Shown: positions 51,456-61,450, counted from the stretch's first letter. The stretch is 64,000 nucleotides of DNA from a bacterium (GCA_029979565.1 JAPOHG010000003.1:1-64000); one strand, 5' to 3'. Notes: generated from the sequence alone by a model not told the origin. A program made the numbers and translations.

Positions 51456-54394
51456 TCCATTTCGCTGTTGAATCGGGAGGGTATCCCGTAGGCTTTATAC
51501 ACTTGGTGCTGCACTTTGGTTCGCACGTCCCACTCGATCAATTTGCGGTTTTCAGCAGAGGGGTAGGTGCGGTTGCTCAGAAACACGAAGACAATATCGT
51601 GGTCTGGATCTGCCCAAGCCAACGTTCCGGTAAACCCGGAATGGCCAAAACTTGATTCGCTCACCTCGTCGCACGTCGGGCCGGCATCCGATTCGTTGGC
51701 GGGACGATCAAAACCACATGCTTTCCGGTGGTCCGGATCTGGATCCACGCGCTGGGTCCACGCTTGTATGGTCTCCGGTTCGAAGAAATCCACGCCACCG
51801 TAGGTTCCGCCCATGCGGAGCATGTACATCAGCCGGGCCAGGTCGTAAGCATCTCCGAAAAGGCCCGCATGCCCGCAGATTCCCCCCAACATGGCCGCAC
51901 CCGGGTCATGCACATCGCCCCGCACGGTGCATTTCCGAAACAGGGTGTCTTCTTCCGTTGGAGCGATGGCTGTTCCGCCCTGCGACGCCGGGTTGAAGCC
52001 CAGACTGTTCCATTGGGCCGGTGCATAAAACGATTCCCTCACGTAGGCATCAAGCCCTTTGCCGGTGAGGCGTTCGATGATGCGCTGGATGGCGTAATAC
52101 CCCAAATCGCTATAACGGTGGGTGCCAACGGGGTCGACCTCCGCGCTAACGATGCGATCCCAAATGGAATCGCGCCAGGCGGGGCGCATGTAACACGCAT
52201 CTGAGATGCGTTCCGAATGCACGTCGGTCCGCACTGGCGAGAACGCGGTACTGTCTTCCAATGCCTCCAGGTAAAAAGGAATCCACGATTGCAGGCCTGC
52301 ACGATGGGAAAGCACATCCTGGAGTTGTCGGCTGCCCATGTCCGTTTCCAAGAGTTCGGGAAGGTAGGTGTCGAGGCTCGCATTGAGTGCAATCTTGCCC
52401 TCTTCTTCTAGCTGCATGAGCGACAGGGTTGAAGCCGCAATTTTGGTGATGCTGGCGAAGTCGTACAGCGCACTCGCTTGCACCGGCTGATCCCCATCCA
52501 ATGTCCCGTAGATGCCGTCGTGAACAATGGAGCCTTGATGTGCAACCACGACCCGACACCCCGGCATGGCGCCGCCGTCGATGGCGTCATAAACGATGCT
52601 ATCGATGGCGGATTTGGTCGAAAGGGGAACGGCAGAAAATCCCAGCCGCAATCGGCCCATCCACGGAATGCCAAAACCTTCGGGGAAATGACCCGTAGCG
52701 ACAGGCAGATGCCCTGCTGCGGGTCCAGCGCCGGCCAAGGCTTGCGTGACGGCATCCACCGTGCGCATGTCGTCTTGGTACGCGATGACCACGGCATCAG
52801 CCAGCGCGATGCTGGCATTGAGACGATCCAGCAGGTAGGGGCTTCCGTACACGACCAAGGCCAGGGGTACGTTGCGATCATGAGCGAGGGCGGCGCAGCG
52901 TTCAATTTGCTGTATTTCACCGGATGTGATGCCGTGCGAACGAGCCGCGGAATGGGATGTGCCCCCGATGTGCAGGACCGCCCAATCGGGCTCGGCCTGG
53001 ATCATGGATTTCCAAGAGGCGCTTCCGTTGGCCTCGAATTCTTCGGAATTCAGGCTCAAACTTTTGGAAGAGAACCCCTTGCCCATTATGGCATTGAGTA
53101 AGGATGCACTTGCGTCTGCAGCACCTTCTTGAAATCCCGAAAACACCTGCACAACCTGCTTCACGTTGGCACCGAAAGGCAAGGTCGGTCTGTCGTTTTT
53201 GATAACCGTCAATGCTTGACCAATCAGTTGCCGATGGAGGGTTTCAGCTTGCGGGGAGTCCCAGTGGCCTGTTGGAGGTTGATCGGCTTGGCTCCAAGAT
53301 TTGGCGCAGAGCACGCGGTGGCATTTGGCGGCAACAGCCGAGGAGTCCAGTCGGCCCTGGCGCACGGCCGCTTCAATTTCTGCGATGGTGCTGGCGGGTT
53401 CTCCGGGGAACAGGAGCACATCATTGCCCGCGAGCAAGGCATCCACATGCGGTGTGGATGTTGCCGTGAAGGATGTAAAGCCTTTCATGGTCATGGCATC
53501 GGTGAACACGAGTCCTGCGAACCCCATTTCCTGCCGAAGCAATTGGTTCACGATGGCATGCGAAAGGGTGGAGGGTTGATTGGGGGTAGAATCCAGCGAG
53601 GGGATGAAGAGGTGCGCCGCCATCATGGCGCCAACACCATCGGCAATCAATGAACGAAACGGTGCAAGCTCAATGGAGTCCAATCGATTGCGGTCGTGCC
53701 GGATCATCGGCAGGGCATAATGCGAGTCGGCATCGGTGTCGCCGTGACCTGGAAAATGTTTGGCCGTGGCGAGAACACCCTCGTCTTGAAGGCCTTTGGC
53801 GTAAGCGCCGCCCAAGGAACTTGCCAATGCCGTGGAGCTTCCGAAGGACCGGCTTCCGATGACCGGATTGGCCGGGTTGCTATTGACGTCAACGACCGGG
53901 GCAAAGTTGACGTGCATGCCCATGGCCCGGAGGGAGCGTCCAACTTCCCGACCAAAGGCTCGCGTCAACGCCGTGTCATTGGCTGCGCCGAACGTCAATG
54001 CTCGTGGCCAGGACCGGGTAGAATCGATGCGCATGCCCAAGCCCCATTCGGCATCCGTGGATACCAGCAGGGGGACATTTGCTCGGTTCTGCAGTCGCTT
54101 CAGTCGCTCGGCATAGGGCGATGGAGCGCCTTGCATGGCGATGACACCGCCGAGTTGATGGGTGGTTACCCAGCGCTCCATTTCTTCCCAGTTTTCCCGG
54201 GTAGCGTGGGCATAAATGGGCGGCATGAGCAGTTGAGCGATTTGCTCGCGCAACGTCAACGTTGCCAAAACCGAATCGGCATAGGCCGCGTGAGGCTCAG
54301 CCAAGAAATCAGGCAGCGACGGTTGTCCTGTGGATTGGGGAGTAAATCGGAATAGGGCGCAGGCCAGCGTTGTGGCGAAGAGGCTCCATCTCAT
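51452..54394 (-). CDS. GH3 beta-N-acetylhexosaminidase fused to a serine beta-lactamase-fold hydrolase
   Basis: 980 residues. Signal peptide 1-23. Residues ~40-390 form a GH3 glycosidase of the NagZ type with AKHFPGHGDTDADSHY and the catalytic Asp in VFTDAMTMKGF (~300). Residues ~400-590 form the GH3 C-terminal alpha/beta sandwich. From ~610 to the end is a class C beta-lactamase/penicillin-binding-protein-like esterase domain with SITK (SxxK) and YSDLGY (YxN-like). Such fusions are common in Bacteroidota and act in the periplasm on peptidoglycan-derived sugars. Coupled to cmk upstream and bshA downstream by 4-base overlaps. Confidence 0.93.
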   Translation of the reverse strand: MRWSLFATTLACALFRFTPQSTGQPSLPDFLAEPHAAYADSVLATLTLREQIAQLLMPPIYAHATRENWEEMERWVTTHQLGGVIAMQGAPSPYAERLKRLQNRANVPLLVSTDAEWGLGMRIDSTRSWPRALTFGAANDTALTRAFGREVGRSLRAMGMHVNFAPVVDVNSNPANPVIGSRSFGSSTALASSLGGAYAKGLQDEGVLATAKHFPGHGDTDADSHYALPMIRHDRNRLDSIELAPFRSLIADGVGAMMAAHLFIPSLDSTPNQPSTLSHAIVNQLLRQEMGFAGLVFTDAMTMKGFTSFTATSTPHVDALLAGNDVLLFPGEPASTIAEIEAAVRQGRLDSSAVAAKCHRVLCAKSWSQADQPPTGHWDSPQAETLHRQLIGQALTVIKNDRPTLPFGANVKQVVQVFSGFQEGAADASASLLNAIMGKGFSSKSLSLNSEEFEANGSASWKSMIQAEPDWAVLHIGGTSHSAARSHGITSGEIQQIERCAALAHDRNVPLALVVYGSPYLLDRLNASIALADAVVIAYQDDMRTVDAVTQALAGAGPAAGHLPVATGHFPEGFGIPWMGRLRLGFSAVPLSTKSAIDSIVYDAIDGGAMPGCRVVVAHQGSIVHDGIYGTLDGDQPVQASALYDFASITKIAASTLSLMQLEEEGKIALNASLDTYLPELLETDMGSRQLQDVLSHRAGLQSWIPFYLEALEDSTAFSPVRTDVHSERISDACYMRPAWRDSIWDRIVSAEVDPVGTHRYSDLGYYAIQRIIERLTGKGLDAYVRESFYAPAQWNSLGFNPASQGGTAIAPTEEDTLFRKCTVRGDVHDPGAAMLGGICGHAGLFGDAYDLARLMYMLRMGGTYGGVDFFEPETIQAWTQRVDPDPDHRKACGFDRPANESDAGPTCDEVSESSFGHSGFTGTLAWADPDHDIVFVFLSNRTYPSAENRKLIEWDVRTKVQHQVYKAYGIPSRFNSEME

Positions 54395-55089
54395 TCGCTT
54401 GCCATCGCTTTGCGCGCATGGACCAACAAGAATTGAAACTGTTCTTCGTGGGTCAAATGGCTGTTATCCAGTACGATGGCATCATCGGCTTGACGCAATG
54501 GGCTGACCGCTCTGCTCGAGTCGATGCGGTCGCGTTCGAGGAGGTTGTTGAGTACGTCGTCAAATTTTACATCGGCCTGGGTCGTCTTCAATTGGTCGAC
54601 ACGCCGGTCGGCTCGCACCTGAGGGTCGGCCGTGATGAAAAATTTCAATTCGGCCTTGGGCATGACGACGGTACCGATATCCCGACCGTCCATGATGACG
54701 CCTCCGGACTCCGCCATGCGCTGTTGCAATTCAACAAGCTTGTGACGAATGCGGGGGATGGCGGCGACCAAGCTGACTTTCTTAGCGACTTCGAGGGAGC
54801 GGATTTCCTCTTCGACGTTGGTGCCGCCCAGATGAACTTCAGGTTGCTCGGTCTTGGGGTTGTACTTGAATCCAATGTACATGCGGTCCACTGCTTGGTC
54901 GATTTTCTTCGAATCGATTTCATTGCCTTCCACCAAGCGTTCTTTGATGCAGAAAAGCGTTGCAGCCCGGTACATCGCTCCGGTATCGACGTAGACGAAA
55001 TTCAACTCCTTGGCCAGTGCTTTGGCCATGGTGCTCTTGCCAGCCGAGGAATGGCCGTCGATTGCAATGTTGATTTTTCGCTGTTCCAT
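54391..55089 (-). CDS. cmk: Cytidylate kinase
   Basis: 232 residues. Phosphorylates CMP and dCMP. P-loop IAIDGHSSAGKST (about 9-21), CMP-binding VDTGAMYRAAT, DGRDIGTVVMPKAELKFF and the lid/adenine region RADRRVDQL. A family insert of ~10 residues near 75-90 is normal for the long bacterial form. It starts 30 bases after porQ; an imperfect TAAATTGC box sits 7 bases before the ATG, so some independent transcription is possible. Its stop overlaps the start of the GH3 fusion gene. Confidence 0.95.
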   Translation of the reverse strand: MEQRKINIAIDGHSSAGKSTMAKALAKELNFVYVDTGAMYRAATLFCIKERLVEGNEIDSKKIDQAVDRMYIGFKYNPKTEQPEVHLGGTNVEEEIRSLEVAKKVSLVAAIPRIRHKLVELQQRMAESGGVIMDGRDIGTVVMPKAELKFFITADPQVRADRRVDQLKTTQADVKFDDVLNNLLERDRIDSSRAVSPLRQADDAIVLDNSHLTHEEQFQFLLVHARKAMASE

Positions 55090-55119
55090 CGGGGCTGCAA
55101 TTTAGCGTATCTGATTCGA

Positions 55120-56157
55120 TTATGAACGGGCAAATTGCCGCGGGTTGAATCGGATTCCAATGTGGGTGGAAGCCCCCGCAAAGTGATAGCGCGATCGACC
55201 AATGCGCACGTCAAATTTTCCCAATTCAAATTGGGTTCCGATCGAAAGTCCGTTGCCGTTTAATCGGTCCGTGGCCATCAGCTCGGTGCGGCGCCTGTAG
55301 TCGAAGCCAAACCAAATTTCCATCGCCTCTCCAGCGGACAAAGCGGTACCGATCGTCACGTGGCGCATCAACTGGTCCCCGAATTTGAAGGTCGAGTTTT
55401 CGACGACTTCTTGTGTAATCGGGTCAACTGCATCGTCATACGTACCCGGCGGCGCGAGATCCCACGTTTGCAGATGCTGTGCTTTCAGAAATACGCGAAA
55501 AGGCGCGTTGTTGAAGCCTTTGGTCAGGGCAACTTGCAGGTTGTAAGGCAGCGAACCGGTGGGTTGAGACCCCTTGAGGCCCCATTGATAACCAGCGCCG
55601 GTGACGGCCAATCCCAAGGCAAGTTGTCTTGCCGTCCAGCGGGCGTGGACGAACGCTTCTGCACCTAACCAGCCGGCGACTTCGCGGTTCAAGTGGCGGC
55701 TGCCGATGAACCCTTGTACGCCGAGCGTCCAAACGGAGTCGATGGATCGACTGGAGCCGAAGTAGACCAGTTGATCCCCGCCCCGGAAGTCTTGGGTTGG
55801 GTTGCCTGCCGCATCGTAGCCGCTGAACGTTCCGAGGTCCATGAACCGGCTTCCAATCTGCCGTTTCCAATGGCCTTTGGCCGTTAACTGGTAATTAACC
55901 GCTGTCATGCCCACACCGGCGAAGTAATCGGTGTAGTCAATTGTGATATCGCCTTGGCGAGCGGTGTCGATGAAACAGGGGTTCAATCCTGCGCTGTGGA
56001 CATCCGAATGGAGATCGGCCATCACTGCGCCGCCCAATGCCGCCCCTCTGGCATCCGGGGAGAGCTCGAATACGAGGGATTCTTGACCTTGACCGTGGCT
56101 TGTGTGCGCCTTCAAAATCGCAGCGAGAATCAAAAACGTTGCACGAATGGATTTCAT
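55120..56157 (-). CDS. porQ: Type IX secretion system protein PorQ
   Basis: 345 residues. Signal peptide ([23 protein letters not shown]), then a predicted outer-membrane beta-barrel of the PorQ/FadL-like fold: FELSPDARGAALGGAV, DITIDYTDYFAGVGMTAVNYQ, RRTELMATDRLNGNGLSIG and a final strand ending IGIRFNP. PorQ is an outer-membrane component of the T9SS in Bacteroidota, needed in some species for cargo secretion (known family). Its ATG overlaps the lon stop by 4 bases and it precedes cmk by 30 bases; porQ next to cmk is an arrangement I recall from other Bacteroidota. It serves the T9SS-tailed proteins found across the window. Confidence 0.9.
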   Translation of the reverse strand: MKSIRATFLILAAILKAHTSHGQGQESLVFELSPDARGAALGGAVMADLHSDVHSAGLNPCFIDTARQGDITIDYTDYFAGVGMTAVNYQLTAKGHWKRQIGSRFMDLGTFSGYDAAGNPTQDFRGGDQLVYFGSSRSIDSVWTLGVQGFIGSRHLNREVAGWLGAEAFVHARWTARQLALGLAVTGAGYQWGLKGSQPTGSLPYNLQVALTKGFNNAPFRVFLKAQHLQTWDLAPPGTYDDAVDPITQEVVENSTFKFGDQLMRHVTIGTALSAGEAMEIWFGFDYRRRTELMATDRLNGNGLSIGTQFELGKFDVRIGRSRYHFAGASTHIGIRFNPRQFARS

Positions 56158-58586
56158 CCTCGATCTGCTTTGGATTGCAGCACCGCCCGGTCAACCACTT
56201 CCATGATGTCCGAGACAAACGTGAAAGTCAGCCCTTTCAAGTAGCGCGCATCAATTTCGTCGATGTCCTGTCGGTTGCGCTCGCAAAGGATGATTTCTTT
56301 GATTCCGGCGCGCTTCGCAGCGAGGATTTTTTCTTTGATGCCCCCGACGGGTAGCACCTGTCCGCGCAAGGTGATTTCACCGGTCATGGCAACGGCTTTC
56401 CGAATTTTTCGACGGGTAAATGCGGAGACCATGGCGGAGACCATGGTGATGCCGGCACTGGGGCCGTCCTTTGGAATGGCGCCTTGAGGCACGTGCAAGT
56501 GTACGTTGCGTTTGTTGAGCTCATCCGCGTCCAATCCGAGCTCCTCGGCATGCGACTTGATGTACTCCAGAGCGATGATCGCACTTTCTTTCATCACGTC
56601 TCCCAGGTTGCCGGTCAAGGTCAGTTTGCCATTGCCTTTGGTCAGCGACGTCTCGATGAACAAAATATCACCACCGTGTGGCGTCCAGGCGAGTCCGGTC
56701 ACAACCCCTGGGGTATCGTTGCCTTGGTAGCGGTCTTTTTCACGGGAAGGACCGAGGACGTCGGGAAGTTGGTCAGTTGTGACTTCAACGGTGAATGCCT
56801 CTTCAAGTGCGAGCTCTTTGGCCCGGTTGCGGACGAGTTTTCCAATGCGTTTTTCCAACCCCCGCACACCGCTTTCAGACGTGTACTGCTCTACGACAGC
56901 TTCAATGGTTTTGACCGGCAGCTTGAGTTCCTTTGACGTGATGCCCGTCTCGGTCAGGTGCTTGGGCACCAAATGCCGTTTGGCAATTTGCACCTTTTCC
57001 TCCACTGTGTATCCGGTCACCTCGATGATCTCCATCCGGTCGCGAAGGGCCGGCTGAATGGAGGCCAGGCTGTTACATGTCGCCAGAAACATGACGTTGC
57101 TCAAGTCGTAATCGAGGTCAAGGTAATTGTCGTGGAAAGCGTTGTTCTGTTCCGGATCTAACACTTCAAGCATGGCACTGGATGGGTCGCCGTGGTGGTC
57201 CCGACCGAGTTTGTCGATTTCGTCCAACACGAAAAGGGGATTCGATGTGCCGGCCTTTTTTAAGTTTTGCAGGATGCGACCGGGCATGGCTCCGATGTAT
57301 GTCTTTCGGTGTCCCCGGATTTCGGCCTCATCGCGCAGGCCACCCAAGCTCATCCGCACGTATTCGCGACCAAGGGCTTTGGCAATGCTGCGGCCCAGGG
57401 AGGTCTTTCCGACACCGGGAGGGCCATACAGGCAAATTATCGGTGCCTTGAGGTCGCCCTTGATTTTCAGCACAGCCAGGTGTTCAATGATGCGCTCCTT
57501 GACTTTCTCGAGGCCATAGTGGTCCTCGTCAAGCACAGCTTGGGCATGATGGAGGTCGAAGTTGTCCAGGGACTTCTTTTCCCACGGCAAGTCCAACATC
57601 AAATCGACATAATTCGCTTGAACGCTGTATTCCGCACTCTGGGAATTCATGCGTTCCAGTTTCACAATTTCTTTGTCAAATGCTTCTTTGGCGTGGGCAG
57701 GCCATTCCATGGACTCCGCGCGCAATTTGCGTTCTGCCACTTCCTGTGCTTGCGGGTTGTTGCCCAGCTCTTCCTGAATCTGCTTCAGCTGCTGGTTGAG
57801 GAAATACTCGCGCTGCTGTTGGTCAAGTTCGCCCTTGACTTTGGTTTGGATGTCGCGCTTCAGGGAAAGCATTTGCTTTTCCTTGTTGAGCAACTCCAAT
57901 ACCCGGCGGGCCCGGGCCTTGATGCCGGCCACTTCCAAGAGTGCCTGCTTTTCTTCCACCGGTGCGTTCATGTTCGAACCGATGAAGTTGACCAAGAAGG
58001 TCAAGCTCTCGATGCTTTTGATGGCAAATCCGGCTTCGGATGGGATGTTGGGGCTGAGTTGAATAATTTCGACGGCAAGCTCCTTTAAGCTTTGCATCAG
58101 TGCCTCGTGTTCCTCGTCTTTCGGAGGGAGGTTCTCCGCGTCGTATTCGACGACGCGCGCTTTCATGTACGGTTCTTCTTGTACAATCGAAGTCCATTTG
58201 AACCGTTTTTGGCCTTGAAGGATGACCGTATTGCTGCCATCCGGCATCCGCAACATCTTGATGACTTTGGCCACCGTTCCGACGTCGTTCAAGTCTTCAC
58301 CATTCGGGATTTCGATGTCATCGTTTTTCTGGCTCACTACACCAATGCGGTGTTCCAATTTGTGGGCCTCCTTGACCAATCGGATGGATCGGTCTCGACC
58401 AACGGTGATGGGTATGACGACGCCTGGAAACAAAACAGTGTTGCGCAGCGATAAGAGAGGGAGGTCTTCCGGCACCTCCTCTTTTTGCATCGCCTCCTCG
58501 TCTTCGGCTGAAATGAGCGGAATGAACTCGTGGTCCTGGGCATCACTCAATCCCCATCCTTCTTCGTCGTGTTGGTCTTCAAACAT
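56154..58586 (-). CDS. lon: ATP-dependent protease Lon
   Basis: 810 residues, typical size. N-terminal substrate-binding domain (about 45-250, [23 protein letters not shown]), AAA+ domain with Walker [12 protein letters not shown] and Walker [11 protein letters not shown], and a C-terminal peptidase domain with the Ser-Lys dyad: catalytic Ser in DGPSAGITM and Lys in [15 protein letters not shown]. Degrades misfolded and regulatory proteins. First gene of the run lon-porQ-cmk-GH3 fusion-bshA-membrane protein. No heat-shock promoter was recognised upstream (58587-58680), where I see only a weak AGG-type ribosome site. Confidence 0.97.
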   Translation of the reverse strand: MFEDQHDEEGWGLSDAQDHEFIPLISAEDEEAMQKEEVPEDLPLLSLRNTVLFPGVVIPITVGRDRSIRLVKEAHKLEHRIGVVSQKNDDIEIPNGEDLNDVGTVAKVIKMLRMPDGSNTVILQGQKRFKWTSIVQEEPYMKARVVEYDAENLPPKDEEHEALMQSLKELAVEIIQLSPNIPSEAGFAIKSIESLTFLVNFIGSNMNAPVEEKQALLEVAGIKARARRVLELLNKEKQMLSLKRDIQTKVKGELDQQQREYFLNQQLKQIQEELGNNPQAQEVAERKLRAESMEWPAHAKEAFDKEIVKLERMNSQSAEYSVQANYVDLMLDLPWEKKSLDNFDLHHAQAVLDEDHYGLEKVKERIIEHLAVLKIKGDLKAPIICLYGPPGVGKTSLGRSIAKALGREYVRMSLGGLRDEAEIRGHRKTYIGAMPGRILQNLKKAGTSNPLFVLDEIDKLGRDHHGDPSSAMLEVLDPEQNNAFHDNYLDLDYDLSNVMFLATCNSLASIQPALRDRMEIIEVTGYTVEEKVQIAKRHLVPKHLTETGITSKELKLPVKTIEAVVEQYTSESGVRGLEKRIGKLVRNRAKELALEEAFTVEVTTDQLPDVLGPSREKDRYQGNDTPGVVTGLAWTPHGGDILFIETSLTKGNGKLTLTGNLGDVMKESAIIALEYIKSHAEELGLDADELNKRNVHLHVPQGAIPKDGPSAGITMVSAMVSAFTRRKIRKAVAMTGEITLRGQVLPVGGIKEKILAAKRAGIKEIILCERNRQDIDEIDARYLKGLTFTFVSDIMEVVDRAVLQSKADRG

Positions 58587-58680
58587 GTGTTGCCTGGTTC
58601 TTTCTTAGTGGTGGTTCCTAGGACAAATGCCATGCCACGGCGATTTCGGACAATGTGTCAGCAGGAATTGTCAGGTGTGC

Positions 58681-59838
58681 TCAATCGAAACGAGTCTGAG
58701 CGGCCTGATGTTGTGCACGCCACTGGCTAATTTCTTCCTCGCTTAGTGCAGCTCCTCTGCGTGCCATGACCCGTTCGGCGGTGGCGATGAATTTGTCAAA
58801 GTCATGCAGCTGCCAGGTGTCGTTACCTCCCCATGCGAATGGCGGGATGTGCTTGGGTTGAAATCCTCCGCCGTAGATGTTGCAACCGGCACCAACAACG
58901 GTTCCAGTGTTGAACATGGTATTGATGCCACATTTGCTGTGGTCGCCCATGAGCACGCCACAAAACCGAAGACCGCTGGCGACGTATTTTCCGGCTGCTT
59001 CATCCCAAAGGCGCACATCGCTGTAATTGCTTTTCAGATTGCTCGAATTGGTGTCCGCTCCAAGGTTGCACCATTTGCCAATGACAGAGTTTCCTAAAAA
59101 TCCATCGTGGCCTTTGTTGCTGTACCCAAGGAAGGCGCAGTTTGAAACTTCTCCGCCGATCCGACAGTTCGGGCCGATGGCAGTAGGACCGTAAATGCGT
59201 GACCCCATCTTGATGACGGTTGCTTCAGCCAACGCAATGGGCCCCCGGAGGTGAGATCCTTCTTGGATTTCGACGTCTGGTCCAATAAAAATCGGACCGG
59301 TCGTGGCGTTTAAAGTGCATGCCGTGAGTTTGGCGGACGGGTGGATCCAAATCTGATTCGAAGGTCCCAACAGCGTTACATGGCTGGGGACAACTGGTGC
59401 AACGAGCTCCCACGCTTGAATCAGGAGCTCAGTCTGGTCGTTCAGCCATCCATTCAACCGACTGAACAATTCCGTGGCATGTGTAACCATTTCGATTCCA
59501 TCCATTCCAATGGTCAGGTGTTCACTTTGTTTATCTGTGCTGGCTTGAAATAAAGGTGTCTCCTCGGCATAAAGGGATTGACCGGGCTTCAGGTCTGCCA
59601 AAACAGAAAATGCATGCCCTGAGGGAATCCAACGGTCATTCAACTTACCGCTTTTCAATAGGTTGAGAACTTTTGCTTTGGTTTCTTGTTCGGATTTTAA
59701 GAAGAAGCGGCTTGCTTCGCGGGACCACCATTCACTCAGTTTGAAGGCGCCAACGCGCAATCCACCGAGTGCATGGGAAAAGCCATAAGGATGCAGTGCA
59801 GCCCAATGGTCATCCGAGAAGAAGGCGAGGTGCGACAT
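58681..59838 (-). CDS. GlmU-family sugar nucleotidyltransferase-like protein
   Basis: 385 residues from ATG 59838; a GTG at 59856 extends it by six codons. The N-terminus (HLAFFSDDHWAALHPYGFSHALGGLRVG) resembles the Bacteroidota GlmU-like group, in which a degenerate nucleotidyltransferase region precedes a left-handed beta-helix. The hexapeptide repeats run from about 160 to 330 (GPIFIGPDVEIQEGSHLRGP, IGPNCRIGGEVSNCAFLG, GVLMGDHSKCGINTMFNTG). The usual GlmU N-terminal GGxGTRM motif is absent, so uridyltransferase activity is doubtful. A TACCTTTA box lies at 59859-59866 on this strand. Confidence 0.85.
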   Translation of the reverse strand: MSHLAFFSDDHWAALHPYGFSHALGGLRVGAFKLSEWWSREASRFFLKSEQETKAKVLNLLKSGKLNDRWIPSGHAFSVLADLKPGQSLYAEETPLFQASTDKQSEHLTIGMDGIEMVTHATELFSRLNGWLNDQTELLIQAWELVAPVVPSHVTLLGPSNQIWIHPSAKLTACTLNATTGPIFIGPDVEIQEGSHLRGPIALAEATVIKMGSRIYGPTAIGPNCRIGGEVSNCAFLGYSNKGHDGFLGNSVIGKWCNLGADTNSSNLKSNYSDVRLWDEAAGKYVASGLRFCGVLMGDHSKCGINTMFNTGTVVGAGCNIYGGGFQPKHIPPFAWGGNDTWQLHDFDKFIATAERVMARRGAALSEEEISQWRAQHQAAQTRFD

Positions 59839-59899
59839 GGTTCGATAAGGTAACACGGTAAAGGTAGTCAGTTAAAACGAGCACAGGGTACAAAGGAGC

Positions 59900-60802
59900 A
59901 TGAAGGAGAGAGGAATAGCACAACAATTCTCGATCAAGGACTTGGAGCACTTCACCGGCATCAAGTCCCACACGATTCGTGCGTGGGAACAACGTTACAA
60001 ACTTCTTGTTCCCAAGCGAACGGTTACCAACATTCGTTACTACAGCGGAGACGATTTGAAGAAGCTGTTGAACGTTGGCTATTTAATTCAGCACGGCGGT
60101 AAAATTTCCAAGATTGCCCAGTTGTCCGACGCGGCCTTGATTGAAAAGGTTCGGGACATGCAAATGGAAGAGGGAGGGCTCAGCGCTGTTTTTAGCCAAT
60201 TGAAGCTGAGCATGCTGAATTACGATGAAGCGCTCTTCAAGCAGGTTGTGGATGAATACACACACGAGCATGGGCTAGATCGCACGGTTTTGGACGTGTT
60301 CTTGCCGTTTTTGTCCCAGATTGGCGTACTCTGGCTAACCAACACCATTTGCCCGGCCCAAGAACACTTCATCAGTCATTTGATGCGGCAGGAGTTGCAC
60401 GCAGCGGTGTCGCATTCGGCCATACCCTTCCGTGAGGACCATCCGCCAATCGTTTTGTTTTTGCCTGAGCGTGAAATCCACGACATCAGCTTGTTGTTCA
60501 TCCATTTTCTTTGCAGAGCCAACGGATTGAAGAGCATCTTTTTGGGGGCGAGTGTCCCGTTCAATGATTTGGTCACGGTGGGTGATCAATTCCCCAACGC
60601 TGTATTTGTGACCTATTGCACCACGCATCCTTCCTCCTCGGAATCGGCGGATTATGTCGAGCTGATTAAAGCTGAATTTGCCGGTACGGAAAATCAGTTC
60701 CTACTCGGCGGTAAGGTGTTTGAAGGCGTGGAAGGGAGCAATCGAGTGAAGACCGTTACCGACGGTGCAGCCCTTGCTAGTGCTTTGTTTGCGGAAGCCT
60801 GA
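59900..60802 (+). CDS. MerR-type regulator with cobalamin-binding-like domain (CarH/LitR-like)
   Basis: 300 residues. N-terminal MerR helix-turn-helix (about 9-78: FSIKDLEHFTGIKSHTIRAWEQRY ... RYYSGDDLKKLLNVGYLI). The middle holds a helical cap with W...EH (LWLTNTICPAQEH), the motif that packs on cobalamin in CarH. The C-terminal Rossmann-like domain keeps the cobalt-ligand-type His in REIHDIS, where classical proteins read ExHxxG; here the Gly is Ser. B12 binding and light response are therefore plausible but not proven. An AAAGGAG ribosome site precedes the ATG. An ECF sigma gene follows in the same direction. Confidence 0.87.
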   Translation: MKERGIAQQFSIKDLEHFTGIKSHTIRAWEQRYKLLVPKRTVTNIRYYSGDDLKKLLNVGYLIQHGGKISKIAQLSDAALIEKVRDMQMEEGGLSAVFSQLKLSMLNYDEALFKQVVDEYTHEHGLDRTVLDVFLPFLSQIGVLWLTNTICPAQEHFISHLMRQELHAAVSHSAIPFREDHPPIVLFLPEREIHDISLLFIHFLCRANGLKSIFLGASVPFNDLVTVGDQFPNAVFVTYCTTHPSSSESADYVELIKAEFAGTENQFLLGGKVFEGVEGSNRVKTVTDGAALASALFAEA

Positions 60803-60906
60803 CCGCTTGAATCCTCTGACCGCTGCGCGGGGTTTTGCACGGCTGAACTCTTAAATTGTTTAAAGATTTAGCTGAAAAGTTGAACAAAACCTTGTTTCCA
60901 AGGGAA

Positions 60907-60942
60907 TTTTGTTTAATCTTTGGCTCGAATCATTAAACAAAA
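60907..60942. promoter_or_regulatory. 11-bp inverted repeat upstream of the ECF sigma gene, candidate operator
   Basis: TTTTGTTTAAT at 60907-60917 and its perfect complement ATTAAACAAAA at 60932-60942, spaced by 14 bases, just before the sigma gene ATG at 60947. A third similar half-site TTGTTTAAAGAT lies at 60857-60868 and a partial TTGAACAAAA at 60880-60889. Likely target of the adjacent MerR-type regulator (inference). Confidence 0.5.
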
Positions 60943-60946
60943 GGTC

Positions 60947-61450
60947 ATGAGCACACTTGAATTTAATGCCCTACTTGTCGCGAATCGTCAATTCCTCAAG
61001 GGCTTTGCCATTGGTTTCACGCGCGACACCCAAGATGCTGAAGACCTGATACAAGATACGATGGTCAAAGCCTTGAGGTACAAGAACAATTTTAAAGAAG
61101 GCACGAACATCAAAGGGTGGTTGTACACCATCATGCGCAACATTTTCATCAACAACTACAAGCGCAAGAAATTCCAGAACACCATTCTGGACACTACCGA
61201 TAATCAATATTACCTCAATTCAGGATCCATGCAATCGGATACGGTAACAACCGTGATCAACGAGCAAGATATCCGAGGTGCCATTGACGACCTGAAACCA
61301 GAATTCAAAGTTCCTTTCAATATGTTCATGGAGGGCTTTCATTACGATGAGATTGCCGAAGAGTTGGGCATTCCAATGGGAACGGTCAAGAGCCGGATTT
61401 TTCATGCCCGCCGGAAGCTGAGTGCGCAATTGACGGCATTCCGCCACTGA
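60947..61450 (+). CDS. ECF-type RNA polymerase sigma factor
   Basis: 167 residues. Region 2 (about 5-75: TRDTQDAEDLIQDTMVKALR, GWLYTIMRNIFINNYKR) and region 4 (about 110-160: FHYDEIAEELGIPMGTVKSRIFHARRKL) are complete. No anti-sigma gene is adjacent. ATG 60947 is used because an AAAGG ribosome site precedes it and the longer TTG reading would start inside the inverted repeat. In many Bacteroidota a MerR/B12-domain gene and this type of sigma gene lie next to carotenoid genes (as I recall); none are here. Confidence 0.9.
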   Translation: MSTLEFNALLVANRQFLKGFAIGFTRDTQDAEDLIQDTMVKALRYKNNFKEGTNIKGWLYTIMRNIFINNYKRKKFQNTILDTTDNQYYLNSGSMQSDTVTTVINEQDIRGAIDDLKPEFKVPFNMFMEGFHYDEIAEELGIPMGTVKSRIFHARRKLSAQLTAFRH

